64,000 nt of DNA from Bacteroidota bacterium (GTDB lineage Bacteria; Bacteroidota; Bacteroidia; Chitinophagales; BACL12), in assembly GCA_016706255.1 (NCBI GenBank), contig JADJJZ010000003.1:1274501-1338500 (forward strand), read 5' to 3'. This document shows, piece after piece, positions 17,161-26,083 of this stretch. Position numbers and translations under genes: made by a program. How positions within the stretch are numbered: the stretch's first letter is position 1; each line of letters opens with the position of its first letter. The notes under the pieces were generated by a model that saw nothing but the letters and a program-made list of their open reading frames with translations, was not told the DNA's origin and made no database searches.

Positions 17161-17182
17161 GGGCTGACACATTGGTCAGCCC
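17161..17182. repeat. REP-like palindrome (intergenic), copy 2
   Basis: The same arms as copy 1, exactly 82 bp downstream. The flanks also repeat (AATTG.ACTTCATCAT before; TACGG.TG..GCGAATGAAAT after), so this is a tandem pair of about 65-bp units. Confidence 0.78.
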
Positions 17183-17217
17183 TTACGGGTGTTGCGAATG
17201 AAATTTTCACTCAGAAT

Positions 17218-17263
17218 CGGCTGTTTAATTGGTACATTGGTACATTTGCACATCTGCACATTC
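17218..17263 (+). repeat. 8-bp-period array, CGGCTGTT family, copy 2
   Basis: CGGCTGTTTAATT then GGTACATT, GGTACATT, TGCACATC, TGCACATT in 8-bp register. It lies upstream of spoT. Confidence 0.8.
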
Positions 17264-17356
17264 TCACCCCGTTCAAAACTATTTCTAAAAATTTTTGATT
17301 ATATAATAGATTTGTGAGTCTAAACTGAGGATGGCCTAGTTTAGACTGAACCGCGT

Positions 17357-17431
17357 TAGGGATAGTAGCGGAAACCCCGCAGCGAGCTTTTTCAGCGAGC
17401 AAGGAGTTGCAGCGGATAGCCCGGCCAACGC
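17357..17431 (+). repeat. Dispersed structured element, copy 2
   Basis: Same block as 9333-9410, bounded here by GCGTT (17353-17357) and AACGC (17427-17431) as an inverted terminal pair. It ends about 18 nt before the spoT start codon, so it is in the 5' leader or promoter of spoT. Confidence 0.7.
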
Positions 17432-17449
17432 CCAAAAAAATAGTAATTG

Positions 17450-19657
17450 ATGGAAGCAGCAGAACCATTAGATCTGGAAAAAGAGAAGAAACTCATTCTG
17501 AAGGAGTATAAGAACCTGCTCAGGGGCTTGCGGAATAATATGACCGGTGCTGAGCGGAAACAGATTCGCCTTGCTTTTGAGATGGCTGTGGATGCCCATA
17601 AAAACATGCGCCGTAAAAGTGGCGAACCTTATATTATTCACCCATTGCGCGTTGCACAAATTGTGGTAAATGAAATGGGACTCGGTGCTACGGCTGCGAT
17701 TTGTGCTTTGTTACACGATGTTGTTGAGGATACTGAATTAACATTGGATGACATTAAACGCGAGTTTGGTATCAAAGTGAGCCGTATAATTGACGGTCTT
17801 ACCAAAGTTTCCGGGGTGTTTGACCTGACCAGCTCGATTCAGGCTGAAAATTTTAAAAAATTATTACTCACCCTCGCCGATGATGTGCGGGTGATTCTGA
17901 TAAAAATTGCTGACCGGTTGCACAATATGCGCACCATGGACAGCATGCCACGCAAAAAGCAACTGAAAATTGCTTCGGAAACCTTGTATTTATATGCTCC
18001 GCTTGCGCACCGACTTGGATTTTATGCCATAAAAAGTGAATTGGAAGATCTGGGCATGAAATATCAGGAGGCAGAAGCATATAAGGACATTGCAAAACGC
18101 CTGGCCGAAACAAAACGCGAACGCACACGCTACATGAACGAATTTATGAAACCATTGCGCGAGCGTTTAGAAAAAGATGGTTTTCATTTCGAAACGTATG
18201 GTCGCCCGAAAAGTATTTATTCGATTTACAATAAAATAAAAAACAAGGGTGTCACTTTTGATGAGGTATATGATTTATTTGCTATCCGTATCATTTTAGA
18301 AACACCCGTTGATCACGAAAAAGCAGATTGCTGGCGGGTGTATAGTATGGTTACGGAATTATATCATCCCAACCCCGACCGTTTGCGCGACTGGATTTCT
18401 ACACCAAAGGCAAATGGGTATGAAAGTTTGCACACCACAGTAATGGGCCCAAAAGGTAAGTGGGTAGAAGTGCAAATTCGTACTCGACGTATGGATGAAA
18501 TTGCCGAAAAAGGTTTTGCTGCACACTGGAAATATAAAGAAGGTTCAAACGATAAAGCCTTGGATACCTGGCTAAGGGAAATTCGCGAATTATTGCGCAA
18601 TCCGGAATTTAATGCGTTGGAATTTCTCGATGATTTTCGATTAAATTTATTTTCGAAAGAAATATATGTTTTTACACCAAAAGGTGATTTAAAAATTTTA
18701 CCTCAGGGTGCTACTGCTTTGGATTTTGCTTTTGAAATTCACACCGATGTCGGTTACCATTGTATTGGTGCAAAAGTGAATCATCGGCTGATACCTATCA
18801 GTCATATGTTAAATAATGGAGACCAGGTAGAAATCATTACTTCGAAAAAACAAAAACCGAATGAAGACTGGCTGAATTTTTTAATTACTTCGCGTGCAAG
18901 AAGTAAAGTAAAAAATGCATTAAAGGAAGAAAAACGTGCAGTTGCTGCAGAAGGAAAAATACTACTGGAAAAACGCTTAAAAAATATCAAAGCAGAGTTT
19001 TTTGATAAAAATATTCAGTTGCTGATGGAATATTATCATCAGCCGACGAGTATGGAATTGTATTATCGCATTTCCACGAAAGACATTACCTTAAAGGAGC
19101 TGAAAGACTTTGTGGTACAAGGCGGCAAGCTGATTCCACCGGTAGTGGACAAAGACCAGTCTGTTGATTATGAGCGCCTCGAAAAAATTGCAACATCGAA
19201 TGCCGAGTTGCTGATTTTTGATAATGCAATGGATAATATTAAATATTCGTTGGCCAAATGTTGTAATCCGATTGTTGGTGATGATGTATTTGGATTTATT
19301 ACCATTAATGAAGGAATTAAAATCCATAAAACAAATTGTCCGAATGCGACTGAATTGATGAGTAAGTACGGTTATCGTATTGTCAAAACACGATGGACGC
19401 AACAAAAAGATATTGCCTTTTTAACAGGTATAAAAGTTACCGGATTAGATGATGTGGGATTGGTGAATAAAGTAACCAATATTATATCAGGCGACATGAA
19501 ATTAAATATGCAAAGTTTATTTATGGATGCCAAAGATGGTTTATTTGAAGGCACGATAAAAACCTTTGTAAAAAATACCGAACAATTAGAAACCTTATTA
19601 CGCAAATTACGCTCCATGAAAGGTGTAATTTCGGTTACCAGAATAGAAACAACTTAA
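17450..19657 (+). CDS. spoT: Bifunctional (p)ppGpp synthetase/hydrolase (RelA/SpoT family)
   Basis: 735 residues. An N-terminal HD hydrolase domain carries His89-Asp90 in LLHDVVEDT. The RelA/SpoT synthetase domain (about 230-350) has YGRPKSIYSIYNK and ANGYESLHTT. A TGS domain follows (about 395-460), with a C-terminal ACT domain (about 660-735). It makes and degrades the stringent alarmone. ATG 17450 is preferred over a TTG one codon earlier. It is followed closely by fur (11 nt), a STAS gene and purA, an order often seen in Bacteroidota. PurA is itself a known ppGpp target in other bacteria. Confidence 0.96.
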   Translation: MEAAEPLDLEKEKKLILKEYKNLLRGLRNNMTGAERKQIRLAFEMAVDAHKNMRRKSGEPYIIHPLRVAQIVVNEMGLGATAAICALLHDVVEDTELTLDDIKREFGIKVSRIIDGLTKVSGVFDLTSSIQAENFKKLLLTLADDVRVILIKIADRLHNMRTMDSMPRKKQLKIASETLYLYAPLAHRLGFYAIKSELEDLGMKYQEAEAYKDIAKRLAETKRERTRYMNEFMKPLRERLEKDGFHFETYGRPKSIYSIYNKIKNKGVTFDEVYDLFAIRIILETPVDHEKADCWRVYSMVTELYHPNPDRLRDWISTPKANGYESLHTTVMGPKGKWVEVQIRTRRMDEIAEKGFAAHWKYKEGSNDKALDTWLREIRELLRNPEFNALEFLDDFRLNLFSKEIYVFTPKGDLKILPQGATALDFAFEIHTDVGYHCIGAKVNHRLIPISHMLNNGDQVEIITSKKQKPNEDWLNFLITSRARSKVKNALKEEKRAVAAEGKILLEKRLKNIKAEFFDKNIQLLMEYYHQPTSMELYYRISTKDITLKELKDFVVQGGKLIPPVVDKDQSVDYERLEKIATSNAELLIFDNAMDNIKYSLAKCCNPIVGDDVFGFITINEGIKIHKTNCPNATELMSKYGYRIVKTRWTQQKDIAFLTGIKVTGLDDVGLVNKVTNIISGDMKLNMQSLFMDAKDGLFEGTIKTFVKNTEQLETLLRKLRSMKGVISVTRIETT

Positions 19658-19668
19658 AAACAATAATT

Positions 19669-20157
19669 ATGGAACAGCAGATCAAACATCTGGAAGAAAT
19701 TAAAAATATTTTTGCAGCACATCTTGAAACAAAAGGTTTGCGTAAAACACCTGAACGTTTTGCTATTCTGGAAGAAATTTACAGTCGCACCGACCATTTT
19801 GATGCTGAGAGTTTATACTCGCACATGCTGAAAAAGGATTATCATGTGAGTCGCGCAACAGTTTATAACACGCTCGAATTATTGCTCACTTGCGATTTAA
19901 TTACCAAACATCAGTTCGGAAAAAATCTGGCACAGTATGAAAAATCGTATGGTTATAAGCAACATGATCATATTATTTGCGTTGATTGTAAAAAGGTGGT
20001 TGAATTTTGTGACCCGCGCATCCATCAGATACAAACCATGATGGGTGATTTATTAAATTTTAAGATCACGCATCATTCGCTCAATATGTATGGCATTTGT
20101 GGTAATTGTCAGAAAATTCGCGAAATGCATGAACAAAAAGCAGAAAAATTGGCTTAA
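19669..20157 (+). CDS. Fur-family transcriptional regulator
   Basis: 162 residues. A winged-helix domain (about 15-85, with SRATVYNTLELL) precedes a metal-binding domain with the HDH motif at 99-101 and two CxxC pairs, Cys104/Cys107 and Cys144/Cys147, which would hold structural zinc. Whether it senses iron (Fur), zinc (Zur) or peroxide (PerR) cannot be decided from sequence. It lies 11 nt after spoT and 15 nt before the STAS gene, so is likely co-transcribed. Confidence 0.92.
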   Translation: MEQQIKHLEEIKNIFAAHLETKGLRKTPERFAILEEIYSRTDHFDAESLYSHMLKKDYHVSRATVYNTLELLLTCDLITKHQFGKNLAQYEKSYGYKQHDHIICVDCKKVVEFCDPRIHQIQTMMGDLLNFKITHHSLNMYGICGNCQKIREMHEQKAEKLA

Positions 20158-20172
20158 TACCCCTATAACACA

Positions 20173-20526
20173 ATGGAATTTACAATAGAAAAGAAAAATG
20201 AGACCACCCTGGTGGTGAAACTTGACGGCCGGATGGTTGGTGAGTACCAGACCATTCAGTTGGCAGAACAGCTGGAGGAGCATATTGAGGATGGTTTTAA
20301 CAATATCATTTTCGACCTCAGCGAGTTGGAGTTTATCAATAGCAGCGGATTAAACTTTCTGCTGAAAATTCTGACCAAAGTACGCCGTGTAGATGGGGAA
20401 GTGGTACTGTGTGCCATGCGCGATCATTTGAAAACGCTGATGGTTACCACCAAACTGACCTCTTTCTTCACAATCTCTGATACCGTAACCGACGCTTTAG
20501 GCAACTTTGAACCTGAAAAGGTTTGA
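20173..20526 (+). CDS. STAS-domain anti-sigma factor antagonist
   Basis: A 117-residue STAS fold. The motif FINSSGLNF places the phosphorylatable Ser at position 57, as in SpoIIAA/RsbV. No anti-sigma kinase (RsbW) or PP2C phosphatase gene is nearby. It follows fur by 15 nt and is closed by a hairpin, so it is the likely end of the spoT-fur operon. Confidence 0.88.
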   Translation: MEFTIEKKNETTLVVKLDGRMVGEYQTIQLAEQLEEHIEDGFNNIIFDLSELEFINSSGLNFLLKILTKVRRVDGEVVLCAMRDHLKTLMVTTKLTSFFTISDTVTDALGNFEPEKV

Positions 20527-20561
20527 TAATCAATCAGTTACGATTAAAACCGAATTTTCTA

Positions 20562-20599
20562 AAAAGTAAGGTCAGGGATTTTTGAGCAACCTTACTTTT
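20562..20599 (+). terminator. Hairpin after the spoT-fur-STAS operon
   Basis: Perfect 11-bp arms AAAAGTAAGGT (20562-20572) and ACCTTACTTTT (20589-20599), 16-nt loop. There is only a short T run at the end, so it is a moderately good intrinsic terminator. Confidence 0.6.
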
Positions 20600-20698
20600 G
20601 GTGTGCGGTTGAAACTGTTAACAATATCTTGAAAAAAAAGGCTGTTTTACCTTGCTGAAGGTGCTGACGTGGTATAATTTCGCATTTTAATCCATGTT

Positions 20699-21967
20699 AT
20701 GAACGTAGACGTTTTATTAGGCCTTCAATGGGGCGACGAGGGCAAAGGAAAAGTAGTTGATTATTTAGCTGAACAATATGATGTAGTAGCAAGATTTCAG
20801 GGCGGCCCGAATGCCGGACATACCCTGATTTTGAACAATGGTGTCAAGTTTGTGCTGCATACCATTCCTTCCGGAATATTTTTGGATAACTGTCTGAACT
20901 TAGTTGGCAACGGTGTTGTGATCGACCCAATTACTTTCCGTATGGAAATTAATAAGCTGGAAGGCGCTGGTGTTAATGTCCACAATCGTTTAGTAATTTC
21001 CCGCAAGGCACATTTAATATTACCTACGCATAAAATGTTGGATGCTGCCAGTGAAGCATCCAAAGGTGCCGATAAAATTGGTTCTACCTTAAAAGGTATT
21101 GGTCCTGCTTACATGGATAAAACCGGTCGCAACGGATTGCGTGTCGGCGATATTGAATCACCTGATTTTGTAGAAAAATATAATAAGCTGAAAGAAAAAC
21201 ATTTTCAGTTATTAAAAAATTATGGTGACCTTCCTGCATCAGTTCCAAATGAAGCTGAATGGATGGAAGCAATTGAATTTTTGAAAACAATTGCATTTGT
21301 TGATGCTGAATATTTAATCAACGATAAAATAACCGAAGGCAAACGTATATTAGCTGAAGGTGCTCAGGGTTCGATGTTGGATGTTGATCATGGCACTTAT
21401 CCGTTTGTAACTTCGAGTAATACCATTACTGCAGGTGTTTGCACAGGATTAGGTGTTGCACCCCAACGTGTAAAAGAAGTAATTGGTATTTCAAAAGCTT
21501 ATTGCACACGTGTTGGTTCTGGTCCGTTTCCGACAGAATTATTTGATGAAACAGGTGAAGAATTACGCAAAATAGGAAATGAATTCGGTGCAACAACCGG
21601 TCGCCCGCGTCGTTGTGGATGGATTGATTTACCTGCATTAAAATATACCATTATGATTAATGGTGTTACACAAATTGCCATTACTAAAATTGATGTTTTA
21701 AATACTTTTGCTGAAATAAAAGCATGTGTGGGATATAAAATAAATGGTGTAATTACCGACCGCATGCCTTATGATATTGTAGATGCAGTTATTGAGCCGG
21801 TGTATGAATCTTTTAAAGGCTGGGAATGTGATTTAGACAATTGCAAAACCAAAGAAGATTTACCGATCGAGTTAAAAAACTATCTGCAATTTTTAGAATG
21901 GGAATTAAAAACAAAAATTTCCATGTTATCTGCAGGTCCTGAACGGGATAAGTTAATTATCATGTAA
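20699..21967 (+). CDS. purA: Adenylosuccinate synthetase
   Basis: 422 residues. It converts IMP and Asp with GTP to adenylosuccinate in AMP synthesis. The N-terminal GDEGKGK GTP loop, GPNAGHT and STLKGIGPAY are clear, as are the conserved TTGRPRRCGW and the C-terminal GPERD. Length is normal. It has its own upstream region after the STAS hairpin, with a plausible -33/-7 pair (TTG, 20 nt, TAATTTCG) about 20 nt before the start. It is followed by the pabB-like gene after 9 nt. Confidence 0.97.
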   Translation: MNVDVLLGLQWGDEGKGKVVDYLAEQYDVVARFQGGPNAGHTLILNNGVKFVLHTIPSGIFLDNCLNLVGNGVVIDPITFRMEINKLEGAGVNVHNRLVISRKAHLILPTHKMLDAASEASKGADKIGSTLKGIGPAYMDKTGRNGLRVGDIESPDFVEKYNKLKEKHFQLLKNYGDLPASVPNEAEWMEAIEFLKTIAFVDAEYLINDKITEGKRILAEGAQGSMLDVDHGTYPFVTSSNTITAGVCTGLGVAPQRVKEVIGISKAYCTRVGSGPFPTELFDETGEELRKIGNEFGATTGRPRRCGWIDLPALKYTIMINGVTQIAITKIDVLNTFAEIKACVGYKINGVITDRMPYDIVDAVIEPVYESFKGWECDLDNCKTKEDLPIELKNYLQFLEWELKTKISMLSAGPERDKLIIM

Positions 21968-21976
21968 TATTTTTTT

Positions 21977-23269
21977 ATGCGCATCAGTAAAACATTTGCT
22001 ATTGCTGATACTGATGAATTCCGCAAAAAATTATCGGTGTATGCTGATACATTTGATGTATTTGCTTTGCCTGATAGTTGTGGCAACACTGTGTATGGCT
22101 CAACCACTTTTGACTATGCTTTGGCTGCGGGTGCAAGACATATTTTAGTTGCACAATCCGGAAATGCATTTGAACAATTAAAACAGTTTAGAGCAACTTA
22201 TCCTGATTTTTGTTTCGGTTATTTTGGTTATGATTTAAAAAACGAAACCGAAGTATTATTTTCAAAAAATTTCGATGGCATGGATTGGCCGGATATGGTA
22301 TTTTTTATTCCGGAAATATATCTTGAAGTAAAAGAGAATAATTGCACAATTTATTTATTTGAAGATAATAATTTACAACACGAAAGTATATTTACTGCAA
22401 TACAATCAACTGCATATATTGAAAAACCATCTGTTGTAACGCCATTGCAGCAGCGCATTCCGGCAGAACGGTATTTACAAAAAGTGCGCGATATTAAACA
22501 CCATATTGCAGAAGGTGATATATATGAACTCAATTTTTGTCAGGAGTTTTACAGCTCCGGAACGTTAGATGCTGTTTCTGTTTACAATAACCTTTGCGAA
22601 AAAAGTAAAGCACCTTTTTCTGTATTATTTAAATGGGAAAATCGCTACCTAATTTCTGCCAGTCCCGAACGCTTTTTGAAAAAACAAGGGAGCAAGGTGA
22701 TGAGTCAGCCCATTAAAGGAACCCACCAACGTAGTGCTGATGCAGCGCTAGATGAGCAGTATAAAAATAATTTATTTCACAGCATAAAAGATCGCGCAGA
22801 AAATGTCATGATTGTCGACCTTGTCCGCAACGATTTAGCAAAATATGCAAAAACTGGCACGATAAAAGTGGATGAATTATTTGGGATTTATTCGTTTCAA
22901 CAGGTGCATCAAATGGTGAGCACAATTAGTGCGGATTTGAAGGATGGTGTTGATGGGGTAGATGTTATTCGTTCTGCGTTTCCGATGGGTAGTATGACGG
23001 GGGCGCCGAAGGTAATGGCGATGCAATTAATTGAGCAGTATGAAGCTACAAAGCGCGGATTGTTTAGCGGGGCCTTTGGTTATTTCACGCCGGGTGGGGA
23101 TTTCGATTTTAATGTGATTATACGGAGTATACAGTATCACGCAACAACAAAATATATCAGTATACAAACGGGTGGTGCAATTGTTTATGATTCGGTTGCG
23201 GAGGATGAATTGGAAGAATGTTATTTAAAACTGCGTGCACTGCGGAGCGTGATTTTCTCGCGGATTTAA
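21977..23269 (+). CDS. pabB: Chorismate-binding enzyme, aminodeoxychorismate synthase component I-like
   Basis: 430 residues. The C-terminal chorismate-binding domain has GDIYELNFCQEF, PIKGTHQRS, ENVMIVDLVRNDLAKY and FPMGSMTGAPKV, the signature of PabB/TrpE. The lone location after purA and the length favour PabB (folate pathway) over anthranilate synthase, but only comparison would settle this. Its 3' end enters a repeat-rich gap. Confidence 0.85.
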   Translation: MRISKTFAIADTDEFRKKLSVYADTFDVFALPDSCGNTVYGSTTFDYALAAGARHILVAQSGNAFEQLKQFRATYPDFCFGYFGYDLKNETEVLFSKNFDGMDWPDMVFFIPEIYLEVKENNCTIYLFEDNNLQHESIFTAIQSTAYIEKPSVVTPLQQRIPAERYLQKVRDIKHHIAEGDIYELNFCQEFYSSGTLDAVSVYNNLCEKSKAPFSVLFKWENRYLISASPERFLKKQGSKVMSQPIKGTHQRSADAALDEQYKNNLFHSIKDRAENVMIVDLVRNDLAKYAKTGTIKVDELFGIYSFQQVHQMVSTISADLKDGVDGVDVIRSAFPMGSMTGAPKVMAMQLIEQYEATKRGLFSGAFGYFTPGGDFDFNVIIRSIQYHATTKYISIQTGGAIVYDSVAEDELEECYLKLRALRSVIFSRI

Positions 23270-23315
23270 TTTCTTGCGGATGTGTTTTTCTCGCGGATGT
23301 TTTTTTTCTCGCTAA

Positions 23316-23477
23316 GCGCGCAAAGGGCAAAGGGCGCAAGGGTAGGGTGTGGATGGTGTGGAGGTAGGTTACGCAGAACCCGACGGGGCGGGTCGCTGAT
23401 TTGTTTGGATGTAAACTGATTTTTTATTGGTTGGGTTTGATGGATGCCGCAAGCGGTCGCTGATTTTTTGGATGGTG
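23316..23477. repeat. Long direct repeat A, copy 1
   Basis: About 160 bp repeated exactly 900 bp downstream (24216-24377) with few differences by eye. It starts with a CGCAAAGGGCAAAGGGCGCA stretch and ends in GATTTTTTGGATGGTG. It is followed by tandem GTGTTTTTCTTGCAG units (23479-23525). No gene lies in 23270-23637. Confidence 0.85.
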
Positions 23478-23590
23478 TGTTTTTTTTGCAGGTGTGTTTT
23501 TCTTGCAGGTGTGTTTTTCTTGCAGAGGAAAGTTTTTTAGATAAAATTGTTTGTATTAATTATTCTTCAAAATTCTTGGCGTCCCTTTGA

Positions 23591-23637
23591 GGCCTTAGCG
23601 TCTTAGTGTTTAATGCCACAAATGCAAATAAAAAGAC
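23591..23637. repeat. Direct repeat B, copy 1 at the 3' end of the SRPBCC gene
   Basis: GGCCTTAGCG followed by TTAATGCCACAAATGC, ending at the stop codon of the minus-strand SRPBCC gene. A matching copy ends at the stop of the next minus-strand gene (24572-24617). Confidence 0.75.
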
Positions 23638-24117
23638 CTAAATATATTTTTTGTAGTCACCATTTTCTGCTACTAATTTAATTATACGGTTTCTTTCTAT
23701 TAAAAAGGTTCGCATGTAATTTGTTAGTATTACATAATTAAAAAGGTGACCTAAAATACCCAAGGGAGATTCAAAATAAAAATGATCGCGCATAATTGTG
23801 TCATTTTGAAATGTTTCAAATGTGTGCTGATGTTTCATTATTTTGAATGCACCTTTTATCATTTCATCTGTAAAGGAAAATGGTTTGTCCATTTGAGTTA
23901 TGCGGACACTTAAATGCTGATAAATACCAAAATGTTTTGCACGCCAGGTAACCGTTTCATTTAAAGAAATTAATCCACTCAAACGCCCGCCGACTGCTTT
24001 TTCATGGGTTTTGCTTGTAGATAACATATGTAAATCCAATGATCTGGATAAATCAAAGCAGATTGCTATTGGTGCGTGAATTGTTGTTTCAAGGAGTATG
24101 GTTGGCATGAGTTGCAA
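23638..24117 (-). CDS. SRPBCC-fold ligand-binding protein
   Basis: 159 residues, or 156 from the ATG at 24108. The N-terminus TILLETTIHAPIAICFDLSRSLDLH and the C-terminal helix fit the START/polyketide-cyclase-like SRPBCC fold seen in cell-division-inhibitor-like and cyclase proteins. No catalytic residues can be assigned. Both sides carry the same direct repeats (A and B), making the gene look like a cassette. No operon partner is visible. Confidence 0.75.
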   Translation of the reverse strand: MQLMPTILLETTIHAPIAICFDLSRSLDLHMLSTSKTHEKAVGGRLSGLISLNETVTWRAKHFGIYQHLSVRITQMDKPFSFTDEMIKGAFKIMKHQHTFETFQNDTIMRDHFYFESPLGILGHLFNYVILTNYMRTFLIERNRIIKLVAENGDYKKYI

Positions 24118-24215
24118 AAGTAGTAAGTATTTGCAGTGAATTAGGTTTTAGATTTTCTCTCAGGTGTATTTTTCTTGCTGGTGTATTTTTTTCTCGCAGG
24201 TGTGTTTTTCTCGAA

Positions 24216-24377
24216 AACGCGCGAAGGGCAAAGGGCGCAAGGGTAGGGTGTGGATGGTGTGTAGGAAAGGAACGCAGAACCCGGCAAGCGGGTCGCGGAT
24301 TTGTTTGGATGTAAGCTGATTTTTTATAGGTTGGGTTTGATGGATGCCGCAAGCGGGCGCTGATTTTTTGGATGGTG
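24216..24377. repeat. Long direct repeat A, copy 2
   Basis: Second copy of 23316-23477 at +900 bp, with the same order of sub-blocks. It is preceded by GTGT(A)TTTTTCT tandem units at 24162-24212. The gap 24118-24617 holds only this repeat, a CCTT.GCGGCCTTAGCG block (24470-24492) and repeat B. Confidence 0.85.
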
Positions 24378-24571
24378 CGGGTTTCGTGCGAAGAACGCAA
24401 AGTACAAAGTGCGCGAAGATTTTTAAATGTTTGTATTGATTTAATTATACTACAAAATTCTTAGCGTACCTTGGCGGCCTTAGCGACTTTGCGGTAAAAA
24501 AAACGGAACCACGAAGAAACGAAAGCTGTGAAGTAGCACGAAAATTTTATATTACCATAATTATTCTTAGA

Positions 24572-24617
24572 GGCCTTAGCGCCTTCGTGTTTAATGCCAC
24601 AAATGCGAATAAAAAAA
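24572..24617. repeat. Direct repeat B, copy 2 at the 3' end of the caspase-like gene
   Basis: GGCCTTAGCGCCTTCGTGTT followed by TAATGCCACAAATGCGAAT, the same as copy 1 and again abutting a minus-strand stop codon. Confidence 0.75.
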
Positions 24618-25943
24618 TCAGAACGTCACATGGTCAGCATCCACCCACTCGTCCCATTGGAAATTTTTGTCGGTGTAGGTAACGTAATAGCTTGTAGGTG
24701 TTTGGTCGAGTATTTGTCCGGGCACCCAAGTTCCGGTTGCATCTAAAATCATTGCGGGAATTTCATCATCAGCAATTATTTTTTCATACAGGCGCCATAA
24801 TATTTGTCCGCCCCCCGGATTTTCAATTTCATAAAAATCGCCCTCGGCACCAATTAATATTCCGGGCTTATCGGTAAAGTTATCGAGCTCAACATTTTCG
24901 CCAACTGTATATTGCACGAAGTAAGGTGTTTTAAAATCTGCAGCAGTAAAATTAAACGTTGCATAATCCGCATAATTATAATATCTGGCCTGGTAAGTTG
25001 AGCCTGTTTTGCCGGTAATTTCAACTGTAATAATTGTTTTTTTAAAATCAGCAAACACATATTGACCGAGTTGATAATTTGGATCTGTAAATTCAGGATA
25101 TGTTGTAGTAACATCTGCAACCACTGCATCCGGACCACAATTATAATAACCTACAAATGATTTCTGACGGTCGATATATTTTAGCCCACGTGCTACACCA
25201 TCTGCCATTTCACCTAAAGTAACTGTTCCGGAATTATCAATATCAATTAAACCATCACCTTTTAATGCATCAATAATTTTTTGTGTGAATGTCCAGTTGC
25301 CTGTGCTCCATTCAGTATAATAACATGAAGTTAAACCAACGGCTTTTTTTCCTTCGCTGCCAAATGATTCTGCGATACCAATTAAACCACCACTTTTGCA
25401 GCAATCACCTAATAATACAACACTATTTCCCGGAAATTCTGCGCGGAATTCATTTTCAAGAAAATTGATATTAAATCCGGTTTTATCAGGATGTAAATAT
25501 TTAATATCATGGTTCGCAAAATAAATTGAACTTTTATCAGCATCCCAACCATTAAATCCGTGACCCGCAAAATAAAACACAAAATTTGTTTCACTGTCGG
25601 ATGCTAAAGCAATATCGTGTAACGATTTATAAATATGCGCTCTTGTTGCGTTTTCATCAAATAATCCGATAATATTTTCTTCAGGCACACCGTAATCGAT
25701 AAACGTTTGCATGAGCTCCTGGTCCTTGCGGTGGTAAGTATCAAAATTGCCTAACGATGCTTCATCTTCATAAGTGAGCACACCCACAATCAAAACCCTT
25801 GTATTTGCCGGATCAAGAAATGGAGCCCCCATATCCGCCATAAAACTTGTATTGGCATTGCCGGTTTCATCTAAAAAATTATCCTTAGAACAACTGCTAA
25901 ATATTGCAATTGTAACTACAAATAAAAGGAGGGTTTTGCGCAT
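24618..25943 (-). CDS. Caspase-like (C14) lipoprotein with EF-hand loop and Tudor/Agenet-like C-terminus
   Basis: 441 residues. The signal peptide has lipobox FSSC (Cys18), so it is probably a surface or periplasmic lipoprotein. The caspase-type p20 domain (about 48-220) has catalytic His128 in FAGHGF and Cys182 in GDCCKSGG. An EF-hand-like loop follows, DIDNSGTVTLGE (Asp234, Asp236, Ser238, Glu245). The C-terminal 150 residues hold two small beta-barrel-like units; the last, WVPGQILDQ...WDEWVDADHV, closely resembles Tudor/Agenet or chromo-barrel modules. Target and trigger are unknown; Ca2+ activation is a reasonable guess from metacaspases. A promoter is visible upstream. Confidence 0.85.
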   Translation of the reverse strand: MRKTLLLFVVTIAIFSSCSKDNFLDETGNANTSFMADMGAPFLDPANTRVLIVGVLTYEDEASLGNFDTYHRKDQELMQTFIDYGVPEENIIGLFDENATRAHIYKSLHDIALASDSETNFVFYFAGHGFNGWDADKSSIYFANHDIKYLHPDKTGFNINFLENEFRAEFPGNSVVLLGDCCKSGGLIGIAESFGSEGKKAVGLTSCYYTEWSTGNWTFTQKIIDALKGDGLIDIDNSGTVTLGEMADGVARGLKYIDRQKSFVGYYNCGPDAVVADVTTTYPEFTDPNYQLGQYVFADFKKTIITVEITGKTGSTYQARYYNYADYATFNFTAADFKTPYFVQYTVGENVELDNFTDKPGILIGAEGDFYEIENPGGGQILWRLYEKIIADDEIPAMILDATGTWVPGQILDQTPTSYYVTYTDKNFQWDEWVDADHVTF

Positions 25944-25963
25944 ATGCCTGAGATTTTGTTATG

Positions 25964-25995
25964 TAAAAATAAGCGGTGGTGCGACATTTTGCAAA
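25964..25995 (-). promoter_or_regulatory. Promoter of the caspase-like lipoprotein gene
   Basis: Minus strand: TTTG (25995-25992), a 20-nt spacer, then TATTTTTA (25971-25964), 7 of 8 to the Bacteroidota -7 box. The start codon is 20 nt beyond. Confidence 0.6.
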
Positions 25996-26083
25996 TCAAT
26001 ACTATTATCTGCCGGGGTATATTTCTGCTGTTGTACAGGCATTTATAAAATAATTTGCCTGATTCTGCGTTTTACTTCGACAT

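Noticed and set aside
20173..20526. Complete partner-switching module (RsbV/W/U)
   Set aside because: Only the STAS protein is present; no kinase or phosphatase gene adjoins.
24089..24400. 103-residue minus-strand frame in the repeats
   Set aside because: Composed of direct-repeat sequence with low-complexity Arg/Thr-rich translation and no start signal.
24618..25943. Cytoplasmic caspase defence module
   Set aside because: The protein has a lipoprotein signal and no adjacent sensor or effector genes.
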